Assembly: GCA_037440385.1 (NCBI GenBank) | Contig: JBBIUI010000008.1 | Coordinates: forward strand, 1-42,607 | Length of the DNA: 42,607 nt | Direction of reading: 5' to 3' | DNA from: CG2-30-68-42 sp037440385 | GTDB taxonomy: Bacteria > Pseudomonadota > Gammaproteobacteria > Burkholderiales > Rhodocyclaceae | Part shown: piece by piece, positions 16,864 through 24,915 of the stretch | Layout of the letters: every line of letters starts with the position of its first letter | Position numbering within the stretch: position 1 is the stretch's first letter | Translations under genes and position numbers: made by a program | The notes under the pieces: model-generated | Databases searched by the model: none | The model's input: the letters and a program-made list of their open reading frames with translations, nothing else | Told to the model about the DNA's origin: nothing

Positions 16864-19140
16864 ATGAGGTTCCATTTCCCGGTCATCATCATCGACGAGG
16901 ACTACCGCTCGGAGAACGTCAGCGGCCTGGGCGTGCGCGCACTGGCCAAGGCGATCGAGGAGGAGGGGCACGAGGTGCTCGGGGTCACCAGCTTCGGCGA
17001 CATGTCCTCGTTCGCCCAGCAGCAGAGTCGCGCCTGCGCCTTCATCCTGTCGATCGACGACGAGCAGTTCGGGTCGCCCGAGGACGCCGAGGTCGCGGTG
17101 ACGCAGTTGCGCGTGTTCGTGCAGGAGATCCGTCGCCGCAACGCCGACATCCCGATCTTCCTGTACGGCGAGACGCGCACCTCGCGGCACATCCCGAACG
17201 ACGTGCTCAAGGAGCTGCACGGCTTCATCCACATGTTCGAGGACACCCCGGAGTTCGTCGCCCGCTACATCGTGCGCGAGGCGCGCGCCTACCTCGACAG
17301 CCTGCCGCCGCCCTTCTTCCGGGCGCTGACGCATTACGCGCAGGACGGTTCCTACTCGTGGCACTGCCCGGGGCACTCGGGCGGCGTCGCCTTCCTGAAG
17401 AGTCCGGTCGGCCAGATGTTCCACCAGTTCTTCGGCGAGAACATGCTGCGCGCCGACGTGTGCAACGCGGTCGACGAGCTCGGACAGCTGCTCGACCACT
17501 CGGGGCCGGTGGCGGCCTCGGAGCGCAATGCCGCGCGCATCTTCGGCTGCGATCACCTGTTCTTCGTCACCAACGGCACGTCGACCTCGAACAAGATGGT
17601 GTGGCATTACACGGTCGCGCCCGGCGACGTGGTCATCGTCGATCGCAACTGCCACAAGTCGATCCTGCATGCGATCACGATGACCGGTGCGATTCCCGTG
17701 TTTCTGATGCCCACGCGCAACCATTACGGCATCATCGGGCCGATCCCGCTGGAGGAATTCCGCTGGGAGAACATCCGGCGCAAGATCGCCGCGCACCCGT
17801 TCGCGAGCAAGGTCGGCAGCAAGCCGCGCGTGCTGACGCTGACCCAGAGCACCTATGACGGCGTGCTCTACAACGTCGAGACGATCAAAGAGATGCTGGA
17901 CGGCAAGGTCGACACGCTGCACTTCGACGAGGCGTGGCTGCCGCATGCGACGTTCCACGATTTCTACCATGGCATGCATGCGATCGGGCACGGGCGGGCG
18001 CCGTGCCGCGATTCCGTGGTGTTCTCGACACAATCGACGCACAAGCTGCTGGCGGGGCTCTCGCAGGCTTCCCAGATCCTGGTGCAGGATTCACACAGCC
18101 GCAAGCTCGACCGGGACAGCTTCAACGAGGCCTACCTGATGCATTCCTCGACCTCGCCGCAGTACGCGATCATCGCTTCGTGCGACGTCGCCGCGGCGAT
18201 GATGGAGCCGCCCGGCGGCACCGCGCTGGTCGAGGAGTCGATCCTCGAGGCGCTCGATTTCCGCCGCGCGATGCGCAAGGTCGACACGGAGTTCGGCGAG
18301 TCGTGGTGGTTCAAGGTGTGGGGGCCGGACGACCTGGCCGAGGAAGGCATCGGCAGCCGCGAGGACTGGGTGCTGCGCGCGGGCGAGCGCTGGCACGGTT
18401 TCGGCGACCTCGCTGCCGGCTTCAACATGCTCGATCCGATCAAGGCCACCGTCATCACGCCGGGGCTGGACGTGAGCGGCGAATTCGCCGAGCGGGGCAT
18501 CCCGGCGGCGATCGTCACCAAATACCTGGCCGAGCACGGCATCATCGTCGAGAAGACGGGCCTGTACTCGTTCTTCATCATGTTCACGATCGGCATCACC
18601 AAGGGCCGCTGGAACACGCTGGTCACCGAGCTGCAGCAGTTCAAGGACGACTACGACAAGGATCAGCCCCTGTGGCGGGTGCTGCCGGAGTTCATCGCCA
18701 AGCACCCGTGCTACGAGAGGACAGGCCTGCGCGAACTGTGCGATCGCATCCATGGCATCTACCGCGAGAACGACGTCGCGCGGCTCACCACCGAGATGTA
18801 CCTGTCCGACATGGTGCCCGCGATGCGCCCGGCGGACGCATTCGCGCGCATGGCGCACCGCGAGATCGAGCGCGTCGAGATCGACGATCTCGATGGCCGC
18901 GTCACCTCGGTGCTGCTGACGCCTTATCCGCCCGGCATCCCGCTGCTGATTCCCGGCGAGCGCTTCAACGCGACGATCGTGCGCTACCTCAAGTTCGCGC
19001 GGATCTTCAACGAACGCTTCCCCGGTTTCGAGACCGACATCCACGGCCTCGTCAAGGAGACCGCGGACGGCACGGTGCGCTACTTCGTCGATTGCGTGGC
19101 CGGCGCGAACGGCGGCGCGCGGCCGGCGTCGCGCTCGTAG
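16864..19140 (+). CDS. Biodegradative-type arginine/lysine/ornithine decarboxylase
   Basis: This is a 758-residue fold-type I PLP decarboxylase of the AdiA/CadA/SpeF group. These enzymes release CO2 from a basic amino acid, making a diamine or agmatine and using up a proton. The N-terminal wing/response-regulator-like domain covers about 1-135. The PLP domain carries the Schiff-base lysine K394 in STQSTHKLLAG and the upstream FDEAWLPH. The C-terminal decarboxylase domain runs from about 600. Length is closest to arginine decarboxylase AdiA, but substrate cannot be settled by eye. No antiporter (adiC, cadB) is adjacent, so an acid-resistance role is not shown; polyamine synthesis is equally possible. 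Its 3' end overlaps folA on the opposite strand by 61 bases. Confidence 0.92.
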   Translation: MRFHFPVIIIDEDYRSENVSGLGVRALAKAIEEEGHEVLGVTSFGDMSSFAQQQSRACAFILSIDDEQFGSPEDAEVAVTQLRVFVQEIRRRNADIPIFLYGETRTSRHIPNDVLKELHGFIHMFEDTPEFVARYIVREARAYLDSLPPPFFRALTHYAQDGSYSWHCPGHSGGVAFLKSPVGQMFHQFFGENMLRADVCNAVDELGQLLDHSGPVAASERNAARIFGCDHLFFVTNGTSTSNKMVWHYTVAPGDVVIVDRNCHKSILHAITMTGAIPVFLMPTRNHYGIIGPIPLEEFRWENIRRKIAAHPFASKVGSKPRVLTLTQSTYDGVLYNVETIKEMLDGKVDTLHFDEAWLPHATFHDFYHGMHAIGHGRAPCRDSVVFSTQSTHKLLAGLSQASQILVQDSHSRKLDRDSFNEAYLMHSSTSPQYAIIASCDVAAAMMEPPGGTALVEESILEALDFRRAMRKVDTEFGESWWFKVWGPDDLAEEGIGSREDWVLRAGERWHGFGDLAAGFNMLDPIKATVITPGLDVSGEFAERGIPAAIVTKYLAEHGIIVEKTGLYSFFIMFTIGITKGRWNTLVTELQQFKDDYDKDQPLWRVLPEFIAKHPCYERTGLRELCDRIHGIYRENDVARLTTEMYLSDMVPAMRPADAFARMAHREIERVEIDDLDGRVTSVLLTPYPPGIPLLIPGERFNATIVRYLKFARIFNERFPGFETDIHGLVKETADGTVRYFVDCVAGANGGARPASRS

Positions 19141-19589
19141 ACGACGAAGTCGAAATCCGGGCCCGCGGTGCCGCGCCGGCGCTCGCGCGAGCGTTCGCGC
19201 CACCGGCCGCGATCGAACTGCGGGAACCAGGCGTCGCCCGCGATCCGGGCGTGGATCTCGGTCAGATACAGGCGCTGCGCGATCGGCAGCGCGGCCGCGT
19301 AGAGCTGCGCGCCGCCGATGACGAACACCTCTTCGCCGGGGCAGGCCGCCAGCGCGTCCTCCAGCGAGCCGAAGACCTCGGCGCCCTCGGCACGGTAATT
19401 CGGGTTGCGGCTCACGACGAGGTTGCGCCGTCCCGGCAGCGCCCGTCCCAGCGATTCCCATGTCCGCCGCCCCATGACGACGGCGTGCCCGAGCGTGAGC
19501 GCCTTGAAGCGTCTCAGGTCCTCGGGCAGGTGCCACGGCAGCCGGTTGTCGATCCCGATGACGCCGTCTTGCGCGACGGCGGCGATCAC
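19080..19589 (-). CDS. folA: Dihydrofolate reductase FolA
   Basis: This enzyme reduces dihydrofolate to tetrahydrofolate with NADPH, restoring the cofactor used up by ThyA. It has about 169 residues. The N-terminal core shows GVIGIDNRLPWHLPEDL with the catalytic acid D24 (E. coli D27). The NADPH-binding loops follow in MGRRTWESLG and VIGGAQLY. The family's usual C-terminal strand is DFDFVVYER; about 18 further residues extend into the overlap with the decarboxylase gene. The start is inferred as GTG at 19589, because no ATG is available near the conserved beginning and no Shine-Dalgarno decides it. It is last in the thyA-glg-folA run, 22 bases after glgA. Confidence 0.93.
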   Translation of the reverse strand: MIAAVAQDGVIGIDNRLPWHLPEDLRRFKALTLGHAVVMGRRTWESLGRALPGRRNLVVSRNPNYRAEGAEVFGSLEDALAACPGEEVFVIGGAQLYAAALPIAQRLYLTEIHARIAGDAWFPQFDRGRWRERSRERRRGTAGPDFDFVVYERDAGRAPPFAPATQSTK

Positions 19590-19611
19590 GCACGCCGTCG
19601 TGCCGGCTCGC

Positions 19612-21138
19612 TCAGGTCCGGGCACGGCGTCTGGCAGCCGGCGCGGCCTCGATCCGCACGACCTCGGCGCGCGCTGCGGGCTGCGCCGGGTGCGCGCCGA
19701 TCGACTGGTACAGATCGAGATATCGGCGCGCCGAAGCCGGCCAACCGAAGTCCATGCGCATGCCCGCGCGCTGGATGCGGCGCCAGCGCGGCGGGTCGCG
19801 CCACGCTTCGATCGCGCGCCGGATCGCCTCCACCAGCGCGGCGGCAGTCGCTTCCCGGAACACGAAGCCGGTCGCCGTTTCCTGCTCGAGCGCACCCGCG
19901 GTGCAGTCGATGACGGTGTCGATCAGGCCGCCGGTCGCGCGCACCACGGGAGGCGTGCCGTAGCGCATTGCATACATCTGCCCGAGGCCGCAGGGCTCGA
20001 AGCGCGAGGGCATCACGAAGATGTCGGATCCGGCCTCGATCTGGCGCGCCAGCCCGTCGTCATAGCCGATGACCGCCGCAATGCGTTGCGGATGGCGATG
20101 TGCGAGTTCCAGAAGCCCATCCTGCAGCGCGTGATCGCCCGCACCGAGCAGCACGAGCTGCGCGGGTGTGGCCACCAGTTCGTCGGCGATCGACGCGAGC
20201 AGGTCGAGACCCTTCTGCTCGGTGAGCCGGCTGACGACGCCGAGCAGCGGCATGCGATCGTCGTGCGCGAGCCCGAGCCGTGCCTGCAGGCTGCGCTTGT
20301 TCTCGATCTTGCAGTCGAGATGATCGGCATCGTAGCGGCAACTGATGAAGGGATCGGCCGCAGGGTCGCGCGCGGCGGTGTCGATGCCGTTGAGGATGCC
20401 CGACAGGCATGCGCTGCGATGGCGCAGCAGGCCGTCGAGTCCGAATCCGTACTCGGGGGACTGGATCTCCCGCGCGTAGGACGGGCTCACCGTGGTGATC
20501 CAGTCGGCCATCTGCAATCCGGCTTTCAGGAACGAGAGGCTCCCGAAATACTCGGTGCCCTCGATGTGGAAGGATTCCTGCGGCAGCCCCAGCTCGGCCA
20601 GCGCGGAGGCCGGAAAGATCCCCTGGAACGCGAGGTTGTGGATCGTGACCACGGTCGCCGCACTGCGCTGCAGCGTGTAGCGCAGGTAGGCCGGCGCCAG
20701 CGCCGCCTGCCAGTCGTTGCAGTGGAGCACGTCGGGCTGCCAGGGCAGCAGGCTGCTGCGGCTCGCGAGCCAGGCCGCGGTGCGCGACAGCAGGCCGAAA
20801 CGCAGGTGATTGTCGGGCCAGTCGCGGCCGTGCTCGTCCTGATACGGCATGCCGACGCGCGCGTAGTAGGCGGGACAGTCGATCATCCACAGCCCGAGCC
20901 CGTCGGCCGTCTCGGCATATTCGAGACGCGCGCCGTACAGCCGCCCCCCGGGGTGCTGGAATTCGGTGACGAAGGTGCGTTCGGGAAACGCCGCCAGCAG
21001 TGCCGGGTAGCCCGGCACCAGCACGCGCACGTCCGCACCGAGCCGGCACAGCGCGCGCGGCAGCGCGGCCGCGACATCGCCCAGCCCGCCGGTCTTCACC
21101 CACGGCGAGATTTCGGGGCTCGCGAACAGGATGCGCAT
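19612..21138 (-). CDS. glgA: Glycogen synthase GlgA
   Basis: A GT5 glucosyltransferase that adds glucose from ADP-glucose to the non-reducing end of an alpha-1,4-glucan. The N-terminal KTGGLGDV (K15 onward) binds the nucleotide sugar. HNLAFQGIFP and the C-terminal EPCGLGQMYAMRYGTPPVV with RATGGL are family hallmarks. At 508 residues it is slightly longer than most, owing to an Ala/Arg-rich tail of about 30 residues. It starts seven bases after the glgP stop, so the pair is coupled. The neighbouring glgC supplies its substrate, and the GH57 enzymes plus GlgP act on its product. Confidence 0.97.
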   Translation of the reverse strand: MRILFASPEISPWVKTGGLGDVAAALPRALCRLGADVRVLVPGYPALLAAFPERTFVTEFQHPGGRLYGARLEYAETADGLGLWMIDCPAYYARVGMPYQDEHGRDWPDNHLRFGLLSRTAAWLASRSSLLPWQPDVLHCNDWQAALAPAYLRYTLQRSAATVVTIHNLAFQGIFPASALAELGLPQESFHIEGTEYFGSLSFLKAGLQMADWITTVSPSYAREIQSPEYGFGLDGLLRHRSACLSGILNGIDTAARDPAADPFISCRYDADHLDCKIENKRSLQARLGLAHDDRMPLLGVVSRLTEQKGLDLLASIADELVATPAQLVLLGAGDHALQDGLLELAHRHPQRIAAVIGYDDGLARQIEAGSDIFVMPSRFEPCGLGQMYAMRYGTPPVVRATGGLIDTVIDCTAGALEQETATGFVFREATAAALVEAIRRAIEAWRDPPRWRRIQRAGMRMDFGWPASARRYLDLYQSIGAHPAQPAARAEVVRIEAAPAARRRART

Positions 21139-21145
21139 TTCGCCG

Positions 21146-23773
21146 CTACAGCCAGACCATCATTCCCATCTCGAACGGATGGGTCAGCAGAGGGTGGCGC
21201 GGATAGATCCGGAAACGGTATTCGAGCTTCCCGCACAGGCGCGGCGTGAATTCCAGTTCGTAGCGCCGCTCGCTGTCGTTCAGCACACCGGTATGCTCGA
21301 GGAAGAGGCTCTCGCCATCGCCCAGATAGCCGTCCTGGGGCGGGCGGCCGAAGAGGACTTCCACCGCGACGTCGCTCGGCGCGAGCCCGTTCAGATTGAC
21401 CGCGAGCTCGAACCTGAGGGTGTCGCCGAACGAGACCCTGCGCGCGGCGCTATCCATCCGGCGCAGGCCCACGCCCTGCCAGGCCGCGCGGATCTTCGCC
21501 TTCCATGCCGCGAGTTCGCGCGCGCCGGCGAAGCCGTCGCGGCTGAACACGCCCCACTGGCGCGAGGCCGGAACGTAGAAGCGCGCGAGGTACTCGCCCA
21601 CCATGCGCGCGGTGTTGTAGCGCGGCAGCAGCGACACCATCGAACGCTTGGACATCTGCACCCAGCCCGGCGAATAGCCCTGGGGAGTCGTGTCGTAGTA
21701 CAGCGGCAGCACGCGGTCCTGGAGGATCTCGTAGAGCGTGCGCGCTTCCTCCTGGGCGCGGCGCGCCTCGTCGAGCGCTTCCGACGCGGGCTTGATCGCC
21801 CAGCCGTTGCGCCCGTCGTGGCCCTCGGCCCACCAGCCGTCGAGCACCGACAGGTTGATGCAGCCGTTGATCGCCGCCTTCATGCCGGAGGTTCCCGAAG
21901 CCTCGAGCGGGAACACCGGATTGTTGAGCCAGACATCGCAGCCGGATACCAGACGGCGCGCGAGCCGCAGGTCGTATCCCTCGATCAGCAGGATCCTGCC
22001 CTCGAACTCGGGCAGCCGCGCCACCTCGGCGATGCGCGCGATCAGATCCTGGCCGGGCTGATCCGCCGGGTGCGCCTTGCCGGCGAACAGGAACAGCACC
22101 GGACGCGCGGGATCCGAGACGATCTGCCGCAGCCAGCCCAGGTCCTGGAACAGCAGCGCGGCGCGCTTGTAGGTGGCGAAACGCCGCGCGAACCCAATCG
22201 TCAGCACGTTCGGGTTGTCGGGATCGGCCAGTCGCAGCATGCGGTCGAGGTGGGACTGCGAGCCGTTGTTGCGCGTGTGCTGCTCGGCGACGCGGTGGCG
22301 CACGAGATGCAGCATCTGCGATTTCAGCGACTGGCGCACGCTCCAGAAAAGCTGGTCGGGAATCGCGTGGACCTGTTCCCAGCACTTGTCGTCACACAAC
22401 CGCTGGCTCCAGCCGTGGCCAAGGTAGCGGTCGAACATCTCGCCCCAGTCCTGCGCGAGGAAGGTCGGCACATGCACGGCGTTGGTGACGTAGGTCATCG
22501 GGTTCTCGCCCGGATCGACCTGCTGCCACATCGGCGCCGCGATGTAGGACGACACGCTGCCGTGCACGCGCGACACGCCGTTGTGATAACGCGAACCGCG
22601 AATCGCCAGTGCGGTCATGTTGAATTCGGGCGAGTCCGGAGTCAGCCCGAGCGCCATCAGTTCCGCGAAGCTGCACTTGAGCTCGCCGCACCAGCGCTCG
22701 AAATAGCGCCGCATCATGTCCTCGGCGAAGTGGTCGTGGCCGGCCGGCACGGCGGTATGCGTCGTGAATACCGTGCTGGCCGCCACCGCTTCGAGCGCGC
22801 TGGCGAAGTCCTGCCCGGCGGCCGCGAGCGCCCGGATGCGCTCGAGGATCAGGAAGGCCGCGTGCCCCTCGTTGATGTGCCAGCAGGTCGGCCCGAGCCC
22901 GAGCTGGGCCAGCGCCCGCACGCCGCCCATGCCCAGCACGATCTCCTGTTCGATGCGCGTCGTGCGGTCGCCCCCGTAGAGCCGGTGGGCGATGTCCCGG
23001 TCGGCCTGCGAGTTGCCCTCGACATCCGTGTCGAGCAGGTACAGCGTGATCAGGCCCACACGCGCCTGCCACACCTGCAGCGTCACGGTGCGCCCCGGCA
23101 GCTCGATGGCGATCGTCATCGGGCTGCCATCGGGCCTGCGCACGAGCGAGATCGGCAGGTCGTCGAAGTCCGCGTCGGCATACACCGCGAGCTGCCTGCC
23201 CTCGCTGTCTATGGTCTGCGAGAAATAGCCTTGCCGGTAGAGCAGCCCGACACCGACGAACGGCAGGCGCAGGTCGCTCGCCGCCTTGCAGTGGTCGCCG
23301 GCCAGGATGCCGAGCCCGCCGGAATAGATCGGCAGGCTCTCGTGGAAGCCGAACTCGGCGCAGAAATACGCGATCAGCCCGCTGGCGCCGAGCGACTCCG
23401 CCCGGCTCGCGTGCACCGGTTCGTGGTGGTAGGTGTCGTAGCTCGACAGCACGCGGTTGAAGCTGCCGAGGAACACCGGATCGTCAGCGGCCTCGTCCAG
23501 CGTGCGCTGGTCGACGCGCTTCAGGAACGCCTTCGGACTGTGGCCCACCGCCTGCCACAGCGGCGGGTTGAGCCGCGCGAACAGCGCGCGGGTCGGCCGG
23601 TCCCAGCTGTACCACAGGTTGTTCGCCAGCTCGTCGAGCCGCGCGAGCCGGGCCGGCAGCCGCGGGTTGACCTCGATCGGGCACGACGTGCCCGGCCTCG
23701 CCGAGAGACGCCGCGCGTGCCGCGGATCGACCCGGGTCAGTTCGGCGAACGGCAGGACTTCCTGTTTGCGCAT
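21146..23773 (-). CDS. glgP: Alpha-glucan phosphorylase GlgP (DUF3417 type)
   Basis: A PLP-dependent GT35 phosphorylase that releases glucose-1-phosphate from alpha-1,4-glucans. At 875 residues it is the bacterial/archaeal form with an extra N-terminal domain (NNLWYSWDRPTRALF, about 52-66), not the E. coli type. The PLP lysine is K632 in EASGTSGMKAAING. A C-terminal stretch of about 120 residues after VGLRRMD looks like a beta-rich accessory region. The start has GGAGG a few bases upstream and lies 18 bases after fba. It provides glucose-1-phosphate that GlgC could re-use, or that goes to glycolysis. Confidence 0.95.
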   Translation of the reverse strand: MRKQEVLPFAELTRVDPRHARRLSARPGTSCPIEVNPRLPARLARLDELANNLWYSWDRPTRALFARLNPPLWQAVGHSPKAFLKRVDQRTLDEAADDPVFLGSFNRVLSSYDTYHHEPVHASRAESLGASGLIAYFCAEFGFHESLPIYSGGLGILAGDHCKAASDLRLPFVGVGLLYRQGYFSQTIDSEGRQLAVYADADFDDLPISLVRRPDGSPMTIAIELPGRTVTLQVWQARVGLITLYLLDTDVEGNSQADRDIAHRLYGGDRTTRIEQEIVLGMGGVRALAQLGLGPTCWHINEGHAAFLILERIRALAAAGQDFASALEAVAASTVFTTHTAVPAGHDHFAEDMMRRYFERWCGELKCSFAELMALGLTPDSPEFNMTALAIRGSRYHNGVSRVHGSVSSYIAAPMWQQVDPGENPMTYVTNAVHVPTFLAQDWGEMFDRYLGHGWSQRLCDDKCWEQVHAIPDQLFWSVRQSLKSQMLHLVRHRVAEQHTRNNGSQSHLDRMLRLADPDNPNVLTIGFARRFATYKRAALLFQDLGWLRQIVSDPARPVLFLFAGKAHPADQPGQDLIARIAEVARLPEFEGRILLIEGYDLRLARRLVSGCDVWLNNPVFPLEASGTSGMKAAINGCINLSVLDGWWAEGHDGRNGWAIKPASEALDEARRAQEEARTLYEILQDRVLPLYYDTTPQGYSPGWVQMSKRSMVSLLPRYNTARMVGEYLARFYVPASRQWGVFSRDGFAGARELAAWKAKIRAAWQGVGLRRMDSAARRVSFGDTLRFELAVNLNGLAPSDVAVEVLFGRPPQDGYLGDGESLFLEHTGVLNDSERRYELEFTPRLCGKLEYRFRIYPRHPLLTHPFEMGMMVWL

Positions 23774-23791
23774 CGGGGCCTCCGGAGTGGG

Positions 23792-24844
23792 TCAGGCGAC
23801 CGTGACCTCGTTCGACAGGTACACGTCCTGGATCGCATTGAGCAGCGCGACGCCATCCTTCATCGGCTTCTGGAACGCCTTGCGCCCGGAGATCAGGCCG
23901 GTGCCGCCGGCCCGCTTGTTGATGACGGCGGTGCGGACGGCCTGCGCGAGATCCCCGGCGCCCTTCGACTCGCCGCCGGAATTGATCATGCCGGCGCGGC
24001 CCATGTAGCAGCAAGCGACCTGGTAGCGCACGAGGTCGATCGGATGATCCGTGGTCAGCTCCGAATAGACCTTGGGGCTCGTCTTGCCGAATTTCAACGC
24101 GCCGAAGCCTCCGTTGTTCTCGGCCATCTTCTGCTTGATCAGATCGGCCTCGATCGTCACGCCGAGGTGATTGGCTTGTCCGGTCAGATCCGCGGCGACG
24201 TGGTAATCGACCCCTTCGTGCTTGAAGGCGCCGTTGCGCAGATAGCACCACAGCACGCATGCCATGCCCAGTTCATGCGCGCGCGCGAACCATCGCGACA
24301 CCTCGTCGATCTGGCGGCGCGACTCGGCCGATCCATAATAGATCGTCGCGCCGACCGCACAGGCGCCCAGCTCGAAGGCCTGCTCCACCGCGGCGAACGG
24401 GCTCTGGTCGTAGCTGTTCGGATAGGACAGGAACTCGTTGTGGTTGAGCTTGACGATGAACGGAATCTTGTGCGCATAGCCGCGCGACACCGCGCCGAGC
24501 ACCCCGAGCGTCGAGGCGACGCCATTGCAGCCGCCCTCGATCGCGAGCCGGACGATGTTCTCCGGGTCGAAGTAATCGGGGTTGGGCGCGAAGGACGCTC
24601 CCGCGGAATGCTCGATGCCCTGGTCGACGGGCAGGATCGACAGATACCCGGTGCCGGCGAGCCGCCCGTGCCCGAAGAGCTGTGCGAGATTGCGCAGCAC
24701 GCCCGGCTTGCGATCGCTGCGCGCGACGACCCGGTCGATGAAGTCCGGCCCGGGAAGGTGCAGTCTGTCCTTCGGAATCGTCGCGCACGCATGGCCGAGC
24801 AGCGATTCGGCTTCCGCGGCGAGCAATCCGGCGATGTCGGTCAT
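23792..24844 (-). CDS. fbaB: Class I fructose-bisphosphate aldolase (FbaB/DhnA type)
   Basis: It cleaves fructose-1,6-bisphosphate to two triose phosphates, or condenses them in gluconeogenesis. It has 350 residues, as in E. coli FbaB. Conserved stretches include ILPVDQGIEHSAGASF, KLNHNEFLSYPNSYDQ, QKMAENNGGFGALKFG, CCYMGRAGMINSGGESKG and AVINKRAGGTGLISGRKAF. The Schiff-base lysine lies in the C-terminal half but was not pinned down. A TATATT about 30 bases upstream and GGGAGAGA before the ATG indicate its own promoter inside the glycogen block. Its position beside glycogen genes fits triose recycling into hexose phosphate for storage. Confidence 0.96.
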   Translation of the reverse strand: MTDIAGLLAAEAESLLGHACATIPKDRLHLPGPDFIDRVVARSDRKPGVLRNLAQLFGHGRLAGTGYLSILPVDQGIEHSAGASFAPNPDYFDPENIVRLAIEGGCNGVASTLGVLGAVSRGYAHKIPFIVKLNHNEFLSYPNSYDQSPFAAVEQAFELGACAVGATIYYGSAESRRQIDEVSRWFARAHELGMACVLWCYLRNGAFKHEGVDYHVAADLTGQANHLGVTIEADLIKQKMAENNGGFGALKFGKTSPKVYSELTTDHPIDLVRYQVACCYMGRAGMINSGGESKGAGDLAQAVRTAVINKRAGGTGLISGRKAFQKPMKDGVALLNAIQDVYLSNEVTVA

Positions 24845-24871
24845 GATCGGTCTCTCCCGTAAGATGCCATC

Positions 24872-24877
24872 AATATA
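24872..24877 (-). promoter_or_regulatory. Internal promoter candidate upstream of fbaB
   Basis: The minus strand reads TATATT in the 71-base gap between the GH57 glucanotransferase and fbaB. It would give a leader of about 20 bases containing GGGAGAGA. It could drive fbaB-glgP-glgA-folA independently of glgC. Confidence 0.42.
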
Positions 24878-24915
24878 TCACCGGGCCGGGACGGTCCGCG
24901 GCGGATCCCGTGCGC

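Noticed and set aside
21131..24862. A 1243-residue open frame on the plus strand
   Set aside because: It is the complement of glgP and fbaB, which have clear family motifs on the minus strand. High GC keeps antisense frames open.
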